A DNA stretch of 64,000 nucleotides from Owenia fusiformis. Lineage: Eukaryota; Annelida; Polychaeta; Sabellida; Oweniidae. The stretch lies in the NCBI GenBank assembly GCA_903813345.2, contig CAIIXF020000005.1, positions 34,291,375 through 34,355,374 of the forward strand, in the 5' to 3' direction. Both the position numbers and the translations under genes were made by a program. Below, in pieces: positions 13,101 to 25,200 of the stretch; position 1 is the stretch's first letter, and each line of letters opens with the position of its first letter. A model generated the notes under the pieces. The model saw only the letters and a list, made by a program, of their open reading frames with translations, ran no database searches and was not told the DNA's origin.

Positions 13101-14782
13101 CCTATATGGTCCTTTAAGCTTTATATGGATCGTTCACATGGAAACTATGTGACCCAATACCAACACTGAACTTTGAAAAATCTCGCCCCTGCTGTTGCAG
13201 ATTAAACTACAGTAAAACCAGAATTCTAATTAGAATATTGCTGTTTAATAGATAAAAAATGTTATTGCAAATGATAGCAAATATGCTCATTCTTAATGCA
13301 TTGGCTTAGACAAAACAAACACAAGGCTGCCTATGCCGTTAAGGCTCTGAATGAATGGACAGGGAGGTTGCCTTTGTCACTTTTTGATTTAAAATTTCAA
13401 AATTGTTATGTGTCACATTTAAATTTTCCTAGTCATATTTTACTGGTTTCATTCGTATTAAGACAATCACAACATTTGGTATAATTAATCATCTGTTATT
13501 GATATCATTTTATCAGAATGGAGAGCATATTTTTGTCACTTCAAAAAACTTATGTAAGGGATGAATCTTCTACTCAGAATTGTCACTTGCAAGCACTCAT
13601 TTGTCATATTCAGTTTTTAAATACTCCATAGTTGCATTAAGTCAAATCCTATATGAGACCATATCATCTTATCATATACTCCATGGGGAGTTCCACATTT
13701 ATGTGTGTGTGTAGTCATCATGGGGGTAAATTCCCTGGTGTATCAAGGGGCCATATACTTTTTGTAACAGGTTTGAATGGACATATGAAATAATGCTAAT
13801 GCACAATCCAAATGTCAATGATTTTACTATGTATGTTTTCTATTACATTTTTGCAGGGGGAGGCTTAGGAATAGCTCATGTTCCAGCCAATACAATTATC
13901 AATGACTATTTTGAAGCCAAGAAGACAATTGCATTTGGAATAGCAAAAGCTGGACTTGGCATAGGCTCATTCCTATATCCTCTACTGATTGAAGCCCTAA
14001 ATGAGGAATATAGATGGCGAGGAACTATGCTTATTTTGTCAGGGATCGGATTAAATATCTGTGTATGTGGTATGCTAATGCGCCCATTTAGAACTAAAGA
14101 ACTAATGATGGAGACTGACAAAAATGAAGCAGTATTCAATTTGGGAATATTGAAATCATTCAACTTTTTAATATTATGTTTCCATTTTCTAGTGTTTTAT
14201 TTTGGTTTTTCAATTATTTTTACTCATTTATCAGAATATTCTCTTTTGATGGGTATTGGAGGAAGTGAAAGTGCAATGTTGTTTTCTGTACTTGGTATCA
14301 CTAATATTGTTGGACTACTTTTGTTTGGAGTCATAGCACATCACCCAAAGGCAGATGCCATGCTGCTCTACATTGGTGGTCCTATTGTGTGTGGTGTAGC
14401 AAAGATGTTACTACCTTTGCTTACACAATATGGACAATTACTTGCTTATTCTGGATTGATAGGACTTTGTAGTGCAACAGCTGAAGTACTTTCACCAACA
14501 ATAATTTGTCAGATCTTAGGGCCTAATGAACTACCAAATGGTTATGGTGCAACATTGGCATGTGCTGCATTTGGGATGTTATTAGGTGGACCTGTAGCAG
14601 GTTTCATGTATGATTCACTTCATTCATACAATGGCTCATTCTTTGTGGGTGGTGGGGCAATTATTACAAGCGCACTTTGCATGGTTGTGCCTTATTTACG
14701 CTTGAGAAAAAAACATTCACATAGGCCCCTTGAGGCTGTTATTGAGAAACAGGAACCTCTTATGGATGAAACAAAGATGTAA
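10187..14782 (+). CDS. SLC16/MCT-like transporter, tandem copy B (3 exons)
   Basis: Predicted 467-aa paralogue of copy A. Coding exons are 10187-10520, 11085-11228 (144 bp) and 13857-14782, with the same splice sites and phases. The YFEAKKTIAFGIAKAG transporter signature is unchanged. Differences from A are mostly in the N-terminal tail and TM1 (for example the FPTE residues are absent and EKDEGYAWLIV replaces RKDKGYAWLIV) and at the C-terminus (KQEPLMDETKM against KLQPLMDDTLKM). Introns are alignable base by base, including the same transposon, so the duplication is recent and whole-gene. No stop or frameshift was seen, so both copies look functional. Substrate unknown. AATAAA at 14842-14847 is the likely poly(A) signal. 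Confidence 0.85.
11730..12679. mobile_element. hAT-like non-autonomous DNA element in intron 2 of copy B
   Basis: The same element at the same intronic position, with the same 15-bp inverted ends and ATTCAAAT target duplication (11722-11729 and 12680-12687). The shared insertion site shows it was present before the gene was duplicated. Confidence 0.85.
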
Positions 14783-14841
14783 TTTATAAACTTTATCGCA
14801 AAAAATCAATTTGTAAACATGGGGCAACATACATTTATATT

Positions 14842-14847
14842 AATAAA
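14842..14847 (+). promoter_or_regulatory. Poly(A) signal, MCT-like copy B
   Basis: AATAAA 60 bases after the stop codon of copy B, conserved with copy A. Confidence 0.6.
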
Positions 14848-15310
14848 GCATAAACAATAGACAAAAAATCATCAATTGATGTATTCCTCAACTGAATAAA
14901 AAGAAAAACATGGACGTTTTTAATCATTAATAAATTCTTATCAAGCATTTCCTAATCAAGCATTTTACTACAGTACTAAAACAGTCGTATAACAATATGT
15001 GAACACGTAATTCATTCTTTTGAGTTGCTAGTTTTGCCATATTTGGACCATTATCACCAATGTAAAATCATCCTTATATCAAACTATATAGAAAAACATG
15101 AGCAAATATATATATAGCACTGAGTTTTGGATAAGAAGAGATAGTTATATGGGTATATCGGTGTGTTGTCATTGCATCATAATAATTATTTTGGCATATT
15201 ATTTTGCCATGTGTATTCATGTACAATATTACTTCAAACAGCAAGCCTCAATACACAAGACACTCCTTGAATATGATAACAGGGATCTATCATATGTAGG
15301 TAGTAATAGT

Positions 15311-16067
15311 AAAACAGTCATTTAACAATATGTGAACACATAATTCATTCTTTTGAGTTGAAAAATCCCAGCAATATCCATATTTTGCCATATTTGGACC
15401 ATTATCACCAGTGTAAAATTATCCTAATATCAAACTATATAGAAAAACATGAGCAAATGTCCACAAATTCTGGTGATATATAGCACTTAGTTTTGAATAA
15501 GAAGAGATAGTTATATGAGTATATCGGTGTGTTGTCATTGCATCATAATAATTATTTTGGCATATTATTTTGCCATGTGTATTCATGTACAATATTACTT
15601 CAAACAGCAAGCCTCAATATACAAGACACTCCTTGAGTATGACAACAGGGGTTTCACTAGAAGTTCTCACAACAGGCTAAATAAATGAAAATAAGAGGCA
15701 TAATTAATGGACATCATAAATTTAACATGAAAAGTCCCCAAAAACAACAGGCGATTTTTTGAGAGCAACAGGTGAAAATTGCCTGCTGCTAATGAAACCC
15801 CTGGACAAACTGTTCACATATACATATCTATCATATGCAGGTACTTATATTAATGGAAGTAAATTTCCTGACAAAGCTGGTGGCCACATACTTTTCGACA
15901 GTTTTGAAATGGGTCATTATCCTTTATATATACTAAGTTGATACTCAGCATCTACAAACTATTTGTGACTGTACATTGCAACCTCAATGATGAAACTTAT
16001 GTGGCTACATTTACGTTCAACAACACACAGAATTGGTTCAACGCCATTTTGACTTACCTGATGCTAG
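15311..16067. repeat. Segmental duplication, partial third copy C (3' flank only)
   Basis: Starts at AAAACAGTCATTTAAC, equal to position 5025 of copy A, and runs colinear with the A flank to CTTACCTGATGCT, without the LINE. It is closer to A than to the adjacent B flank. A 158-bp MITE (15646-15803) is inserted in it. It contains no transporter exon. Confidence 0.8.
15646..15803. mobile_element. 158-bp MITE in copy C
   Basis: Inverted ends CAGGGGTTTCA and TGAAACCCCTG bound 158 bp absent from the corresponding place in copies A and B. The 5-bp GACAA flanks both sides (15641-15645 and 15804-15808). The CAGGG terminus is hAT-like, but a 5-bp duplication is not, so superfamily is left open. Confidence 0.65.
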
Positions 16068-16188
16068 TTTTACTCTGATGCTTAAGTCAGGGTATTGGAA
16101 AAAAAGTTCAATACTAAATGCTATAAAAAATACTAGAGAATCTTGGGAACACCAGTAATTTGTACAATTATAATTAAGATGTATTTAC

Positions 16189-16288
16189 CCCCTATGTTTC
16201 TCTTGGAGCAGATCTGGTACCACTGTAACCAAGGCAATATACATGAAACCACCCGATGTAAATGGAAGAATCCAGGCTGTATTATCTC
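16189..16288 (-). CDS. SLC39A13: SLC39A13 exon 8 (TM7)
   Basis: 100 bases, acceptor TTCCAG. Encodes [20 protein letters not shown] followed by [15 protein letters not shown] donor GG|GTAAAT is present; if unused, the frame stops at once in TAA just after Arg-Gly. A further exon for the last helix would be expected. Confidence 0.85.
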
Positions 16289-19200
16289 CTGGAAACAAAC
16301 ATGATTCAATTTGAATATCTTATATCCATAAATGGAAATCATAGATTTTTTTCTTTATTCATAGAATTTATTTCACACTACATCTAAAAACATAGTGTAG
16401 CGACTTTCTTATAGCATTATCAACCACTAGAATGAGAATAATATTTGCAGGATGAAGAAAATGTAAAATAGAACTCCAGAGCGAAGTGAGATGTTGGCAG
16501 AGACCTACACATTTGCAAATTTTTCAAGGAATAATGCAGTGAACTTGAGGATTTTCACATTGGTAGATTTTGTTAAGTTTGGATCCCCATATAGAAATAA
16601 TTCTACTTCGTCCATCTTGTATTGAACATATGAAATTAAAATGAAAATTGGTTTGTATCATATACTGGAAACCTGGTGATTTTTGATGTTTTTAATTATT
16701 CACATTTAAACATTGTTTCTCTATTATATTTCAGAAATCAGTGCTTTAGTAGGGTTTCAGAGAAGTGAAATCCCTCAAAATGTGAAATGTATAAAGAACA
16801 CAGCAACTCCCTGGAGTAGCAAATCCAACTGAACAAAAATTATCTACCAAATGATTCGTCATTTGAAACTTTGCATGATAGATCAGGCTGAAAAACTTCA
16901 TCCTTTTGCCAAAAATGCATGTGTGACATATAGTTTTAATTGGGTATCGTATATTCAAGTGATGACAAAGAATTTCTGGTATTTTGGTTTGAGTAGCAAT
17001 TTTGAATAAACACAGTGTCACATTGTCAAACCTTGAGAAAGGTCCTAGGCCTACAAAGTAGCTAGCTATAAAATGTGAACCAAATCTGACAACTGGTATT
17101 GGTATCTCCTGGACACATAAACAGATTGACGAATGACTTATGGACAGAGCTAGCACATGAAAATGACAAGGTTTGCAGTTGTTTATGAACTTAAATTCAA
17201 ATTCAAGGATTTTAGGACATTTCTTAAACATCATTTTTAAAACTCATACTTATCCATTTGAAGTAGATAAAGTGAATAAAATCATATATAATCATACAAA
17301 TATCTTAAAACTTTTCAGGGTTATCAAGAGCAGTTTTTGCATCTACGTATAAAGTACATACCCGCACTTTGCACAGAATCAGCTGCCAGAGCAGTGATTG
17401 CACCTAAAACTCCACCAGATGCTGTCAGCAACTGAAATGTAATAATAGATATCCACCATGATAAACCATGACATCTAATTTCTTCTCAGCCCTGAGATGT
17501 TTCAGGTGAAACAGAAAGATGTTATGAGTATCAGAATGATAGATATCTGGTATTAATTTAACTGACAAATGAAAATACGATAGTTTCATTACTTGTAGGT
17601 CAATTATGCTTATATATCTTTCCATTATTAATATTCCTTTATACATAGCAGATCATTTCTAATTCTCCTTGGTGCTTTTCTACATTTATTCTATGATGAA
17701 GCCAAAAAGTTTAATAGTTCATTTGATAGTTCAATAATGTTTTTTATCTCATATAATGCACTCTTCAAAAAGCTTCAATGTACAACACACCAAGAAATGC
17801 ATTAAAAATGCATCTGAGGATTAAGTAATAATCATTCTTCTTTGGGTGAAATTACTATTATATCATGCATTTTAATATATATTTTTCATCTTGAAATGTG
17901 ATTTTAAAAGTTATGATGTTTTTCAGAAATCATTGAGCCTGTATTTTAAGTTCAAAACATACTTTTTTTCCATTGGGTCATAGTTACTTTACAAAAAGTC
18001 ATGTTTCCACATCTAACTACAATAATGGATTCTGGAAGTTTTATAGATAAGAATAAAGTGAATAAATACAAGAGAAGTTTGACTCAAGTATAAGAATCTT
18101 CTGTAAAGTACTGTAAAACACACCGAATTTGCGGGAGATATTTTCACAAATTTGTACATTTGTTTCTTTTCCTATACAGTATTCATGTTTTCGCAACACA
18201 CAACAAATTGCAAATTCCCCTGGGGTAACTGTATTAAAACTACAGGAAAAAATTGTGTGAACAATTCTAAATTTGCGGCCTCCTGAATAAGTGATCTTAC
18301 GCTCATGCCAATAAACACGAATTCAAGATATCCGCAAATTTAATGTGTTTTACAGTTTTTGTTATTACAACTTCTTCATGACCTTCTTGAAAAATATGAC
18401 AAGTAGTATAAAAGCTGAAATAGAACAGTCCCTGAACCTGTTGAGTTCATATTGTGGAACTTCAGCAAGTGGAAGGAACACTCATATGGAGAACTTAATT
18501 GTGGTCAAAGGCCTTCTACTTAGGCAGGTTTTACTGTACATGTACAATGTAGATATATGCAAGTACATGTAGAAGGAACTTACTTGAGCCTTAGCTGCTT
18601 TCCACCTATCAAATCCAGATCGCAACAGAATGGCAAAGTCGCCAACTTCATGAGGTACCTCGTGAATGAGTATTGCAAAAGTAGTTGTCATGCCAACCTA
18701 AAAGAAATAATGGTATTAAACATTAATGCAAGAAATAAAAGTACATGTTGCAGGCTATTCAGTGAATGTAACCACAAAACCATTTTCATTAATGATCATA
18801 AAATACTGATGAATGAACTAGATTTTCATTAAATATATTCACAACAAACTAAGTATGATACTATACTGTGGTATACTCTACTGAAAACATTATACATGTA
18901 TATTAAATATGTGTATTTTTATTCATAATTTCAATGTGTAACGTTATTATTGTAACTCTCTAGTGATTAGAGGTAAATAAATATACAATACAATTATACA
19001 ATGTAGTAACATTTATATTCCCCAACATGCTTTTAGCTCAATATTCAGAAAATAGATGTCACTATATTACTTTACCTTAGTGCTAATGCTGAAGCTGCCA
19101 GCAACTGCCAGACCATGAGTAAAGTTATCAATTACATTGGCTGCTAAATTTAACCAACCGCTAACCTGAAAAAAGAATTCCCAATGAAAAAACTTCAGTG

Positions 19201-22200
19201 ACAACCCTCATAAATTGGAAGATCCCGAAAAACTGAATGTCTATTAATGTTTAGAAAATGAACACATGAAATTAGTAAAGATTCAGTGATAAAAATATCA
19301 AATCGATGTATTGTTTTTAAGGGAGAAATAAGAATCATGGTATTGGATAACGTGAACATTTTGGACAGGTAAACATGTGCTCTTAAGGTATGATGAATTT
19401 GGAGTAGTATAGATATAGATATCATACTGTATGCTTTGTGTCATGTCTTCTGATCTGGTGAAATGCATTATACTTTGAAGCAGAATTTCTGGTTTATACT
19501 ATCCCCATTTCAATAAGACTATGTCTATCACACAGCCCGATTGAATGTGGTAATAATTATAAGGAATTTAACCAACGATAAGGAATAGAGGCACATTCCT
19601 TCCTCCCCCGCAACTTCCTCTCCCACCCAAGTCCAATGTTTTCTGAACAAGTGGAAGATAGTGATGAATAGGAGATGGTTTAAAAGGTGCATTGATGCCA
19701 CAAAATACATCTTACAAGATCTGTATGACTTAAGGGTGTCTTTCAAAAATTTTGGACAGACGTCGAAGACCTTATTGTTATGATTCACGACCTGCTTCAG
19801 GTGCCCATACCACGGGTTACTATGGCAACCGTGACTCCGACATAAAGTAATATTTGTGACTTGGATTTTGCGGAAATAATAATGAATGTTTGGTGATATG
19901 ATGTATCAAAGGACGATTCTCGGTTTGGAGAACAGTCTCCTGGGCTAATAATTTTTTTCATGAAAAATATAGAAATATTACCCAAATAAAATCATGAATA
20001 TTCAAAAGAGGACATTTAAATCTACAAGATGTAAAAATAACAAATTGGTCTGAAGCAGGGATAACGCTCAATTAGACCGATTCAATAAAATACAAGTCTC
20101 GATTTGGGGAAAAAAGTTCATCAGTGTACTGCGCTAATATTTTTTTGCCAAAAATCTAGAAATATTACCCAAATTAAATTATGACCATTCGAAAGAAGAC
20201 ATTCAAATCTATATTATGTAAAAAAATCAAATTTGTTCGAAGCAGGGATAATGCTCATTTAGATTGATGAACTTCGTTCTCCAAACCGAGAATCATCCTT
20301 TGGTGTTCAATTAGTTTCTGAGATAGGGCTCTATTTGCGTTATTTGTTGATCGCCCCTTGTATATAGAAATATTATCACATCTTACTTGAATTGTTTTCA
20401 TTGTGGAAGGGAGAAATATATTAGACATCAAATCAATAGCCTTATTTGAGGCATTGTTTCCCAATATTGTCCAGAATGTTGAACAATACATAAAAAAGTG
20501 ATTAGGGTTGACACTTTATATTCCTCTTGAGAATATGGGAACAAGTTCTATTGTTTGAATACAGAAAACATGATTTCAATTCGATTCTGTAATATTGAAT
20601 TTCAAAATTTCTTGTGATGCTGACTATTAAAAAAAAATTAGTACTGTGGGTACTGGGCTCACATGATGTTGCTCAAAAGTGAATGATGTCTAAAATGACA
20701 ACAAATAAAAAAAAACGGATATAATTTTTTGCCGGCTTTTTGTAACAAAATTATTTTATACAGCTACTCTTTATAAAGACAAGGCTTTTTACAATGCAGG
20801 ACACGTGGAATTATTTGTAAAGCTAGGAAATGGGCCAAAAGTGAATTCCACGAGACAAAAATGGCGACCATTTTGAAAATAGGCGAGCTTTTGAACCAGT
20901 AGTCATAGGGGAGATTTCTGTATTGATGTTGAACAGAAATAACTTGAAACGGAAATCCTATCGACAGAGGTTTTAAAACATGCCACTATTGTTGACGGAA
21001 GGACGCACAGACAGACAGACGGACAAGTGAGTGATTGCTAACAAGGCATTAACATGCAAAATGTCACTACCTGCCATTTGTTACACATACTGCTGAAAGC
21101 TGTTACAGATGTCAGACACCAACCACAAAATACCAGCCACAAAAAATGTTGGAGACTATAACAATATGTCATCACTTCTGGTGGTGACATAATTTTTGGA
21201 TTCATGTACATCATCTCCAAGAATAATTCAAGAACGACCCTGAGAAGCACACTTGAACTATGAGAAAAATGAAAAATGAAATGATTGGTAGTATAAATAT
21301 GCAACAATAAGACTGGATTAATAAGTTTGATACAAACAGAACATATTTCATTTCCTCAACCTGTGTGTATTCTGAGACTTTATCGTGAAATATTAATTTT
21401 GTGTCACGTCAAACAGACAATACATAGTAAACTCATAACTTTTTTAATATTTAATGTTTAATCTATATTATTAAAAATAACTAATAAAAATTAATTAAAT
21501 AAAAATTAATCAAAATGTATATTGAATATTTCTATAACAGATGTTAAAGGAACAGGAAATTGCGACAGAACAAATATTTAAAGTGTCAGTTTTTGGTTCT
21601 GTTCATTCAAGCATGGCTAATAATTGAACAGTTGAACATCGATCAACTACATCTCCTTATCTTCTTTCATTTAAAGAAGAATCAATCTAATAAAATTACT
21701 TACAAATATGACGTGGTCTTCCAATTCAAAATATGCCAAACGTAAAACAGTTAATGAAAAAATTATTCAGGAGGAAAAATGGAAATAAAGAAACCATATC
21801 ACCGTGAAAGCTTCTGTATGAATAATTTTGTCTTCATATTTGTGTGAAATGGTTTTTTAAGATGTGACGAAAATCGAGAATTCTGCAATTATAAGTAGTA
21901 ACCAGGTTATCTAATTTTGTCATTTAGAGTGGATCGTGGATGAAGATCTTATATTACCTACTGACTTCATTAATATAGTCCATTAGTATATTCTATATTC
22001 TACTTGAAGTCACCATTATTTTCTATTATTCTAGTATTACTAACTAACTTTGTTACAGATGTCGACAGTCAACCGTCGAATGTTGTGCCAAATGTTGGTC
22101 ACAAACAATAATGTCTATTGCAAACACTGTAATTTACTGAAAATCAATTTATGTTGCTCCCAACTGTAAATTGTAAATCAAATGACATCGTCTTGAGAAT

Positions 22201-25200
22201 TTCAAATACGATGAGAAGTTTGAATATTTTGATGTTTTAAAAAATTCCTTACCTTTATTTGAGAGTCTGGATTTTGAGTATTTTGTCCATCTTTTGTTTT
22301 TTGAGTTTTTATGCCTTCTATGGTTCCATTACTGGTACTATTGGTGCCATTACTGGTACTATTGGTGCTATTACTGGTACTTTTTGTGCGATTACTGGTA
22401 CTGTCGGTGCCATTATGTATAGGTGGACGCTGTCTAAGGTTATATGAGGATTTAATTTGACTATTATTTGACTTTAGATTTTTGTTATTGTTTGTTTTTT
22501 CATTGTTTATTATTTCGGTGTCTTCTTCTTCATCACATTCATCCTCCAACTGAAAAATAAATATTTTAGGATAAACTGCCACTTTATTTATTTTACTTGA
22601 TGTCAGACTGATGTCAGGCTGACATTAAGAAGTTAGTATCTCATAAATCCTTCAAAAAATTTGATTGCAAAAACATAAAATTATGTTAAACTTTACATAA
22701 ACAAGTAAACATACAAATATTAATTTGGAGTAAAAAACTACCTTTTACTTTTTCAATATTTTCTTATTTAACAAATAAAGAACAAACTGAAAATTCTTAC
22801 TGCATCAAATTCTCCTTCTTTGGCAAATATTTTTTCAATGATTAAAAAGCTGAGGATTCCTGTTAAAACCCAAAGTCCTATTTTCATTTGGCCCCAGTGC
22901 ATGCCATCACGATCTGAAATGAAGAAAAAATACATGAAGGATGTGGTTTAAAATGCGAGCTTGTTTTGACAACATTAAAACTGGGAATGTAACATAAATA
23001 ACATTAATACGACAAAGTGTTATCACCTGGTTGCATTATCAAAAATGTAACAATTTGTCACAGATGCTGACACCAAACATTGATGCCAGTCACCGAAAAA
23101 ATGGAGCTATAACAATATTTTATCATTTTTTGGAAGTGACATAAAATCAGAACATTATAGAGGGAGAATACATATTCTTATTTGGCCCCAGTAAATAAAT
23201 TGCTAAGTGATATTAGAAATTCAAATATCAATGCAGAATATGAAATATCAAAAAGTGAACCATTCATAACACATGCACTTAATATATAATATCAATGCTA
23301 AGATTATATATGGACATAATCTAGGATGAAAAGTGATAAAATAATCAAAAGCAGGCAACAGATATGGAAATATAATACCTGGATGAAATACCTGTTTACA
23401 TAATGTAATATTTTGATTAACAAAATAAAGTTAGAAAAGGAACATTTAAGAGTATACTTAAAGGTGCAACAAGTAGTGCAGAGGGGCCATTCAACGATCA
23501 TGGACCAGTGTCAAAATATTGGATATTTCATCAAGACTAACATCTATCTTTATTTTCTACAAAGAAACCCCCAAGATAATCATTATTTCAGATTATATTC
23601 CTCTTGAAACATGGTGGATCTTAAAAATATAAAAGTGGACGTGCCCTTTTTGAAGCTTTGAACTGAATTTACACTTTTTAATGCCGAAATTGATAGTTTA
23701 TCCATACATTTTAAGAAAATAGGTATGTCGAAGAAGATGTTAAGCCAACTGTTGCCTTGATAGCTTAGAAAAAGTTTAAATTTTCCTATTTTCTCTCTAC
23801 AAGCCTTATTGCCCCTTTAATTAAATATAGTCCCCCACCCACTTACCATTAGATGTTATGTTATATTTAGGAACTCATTCTTCATGTATATTTTCAAGAG
23901 AATCTTCCACATAAGTAAAAAAACAGACTTTCCTTTTCTTCTAACTCTACAGTTATCTTAGTTTGATTAATGTTACGGAACCAGATAGACTATCATATAC
24001 TGAACAAACATAACCTATTCACCCTTATTTGAAAACAGTTTCAGTAAAACTTCAAATGTTGATTAGTATCAATCCATTCATCACGTGCCAAAATAATTAC
24101 TTATGTAACAGAACAGTACATATTTTCATTTGTCACAGTATAATGTTTAACCAGCACCATCCAAAATACAGAAAATGAAGTCATATTATCTCTTGCCAGG
24201 GTTGATGGCTATAAAATGGTAGATATTGTCTATAAACAGGAATAAGCCTCATCCACAGGTAGCCTGACAAAATCTGTTGGATCTTGACTGGTATTTTGTG
24301 TTAATACTTTGGTAAGTTATATTTCTAAGCCCTTGCCAGGTTAAATGCCAATGCACTTATACATGGCTAGGAAGGAATGCACTTTCACTACATACAGGGT
24401 GTCTCAAAAAAATGTACCCAAAAGTATACGAAGAGCACAGATAAACCAATCAATATTTTCAGACATTTTTTGCATGGTCATGTAGCCGAAACATGAAAGT
24501 TTCCTCCCCAATACACCATTTTTATTTCAGTCTTGTCTTTTTGATGCTTTAACCCTTTACCTTTTACACCACATAATCGATGTAACCTCATATTTGGACG
24601 ACAGGCTGTATCCTTACTGTTAGATTGTTCATCACATTTGATAATAATTCCAGTGGAATGTTTTGGATTTCTCTTTGGATGTTGCCCTTAAGTTGTTTTA
24701 GAGCTTTTTGCTTGGAATGAGCATTAAAACACTCCTTCAAATAGCCACAGAGAAAGATGTTTGAGGATGACGATGGCAGAACAAAAACAGATAATCAGGT
24801 CAATTATCGGCAAATGATTCAGGAGTTACCTTCCAGAGTAAGGCAGGCTAGCCTGGAGACCAAATGATATCCAAATGAAAACACAGTGGTCTCGAATTGA
24901 TACATCAAACAAAAGCTATACTAGAATCCCAACCAATGCAGTTTCTTGAACCTCTGACCTCTCTGTATAAGGGGGCTATAAGACATTGTGAGGGTCTCCC
25001 TATTCACCATATTTGACGGCCCATACCTTTATCTCAGAGGCTATTTGAAGGACCATTTTTATGCTAAACCCAAGCTAAGAGACCAAGAACAACTTAAGAC
25101 CAGCATCCAAACAGAAATCAAAACATTCCACCAGATATATCAAATGTGGTGAACAATGTAGGAGTAAGGATGCAGACTGTCATCGAAATATGAGGTTACA

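Larger units (their letters stand above)
10085..15306. repeat. Segmental duplication, copy B
   Basis: Colinear with 94-5256 plus 7581-7705 of copy A, with scattered substitutions and short indels (for example a shorter poly-C run near 12551). Its 3' flank (14980-15306) is more diverged from A than copy C is. It ends at TAGTAATAG, where copy C is joined. Confidence 0.85.
21000..23160. repeat. Dispersed repeat family within SLC39A13 introns
   Basis: Related blocks occur at about 21040-21200, 22050-22112 and 23048-23155, with a fourth at 27010-27075. They share GTTACAGATG or GTCACAGATG, then GACACCAA and CACAAA, and in the longer copies GAGCTATAACAATAT-like and GGTGACATAA-like ends. Borders are not resolved. 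Confidence 0.45.

Noticed and set aside
16133-16342. 69-codon - strand frame extending past SLC39A13 exon 8
   Set aside because: It is in a different reading frame from the transporter and runs through introns on both sides.
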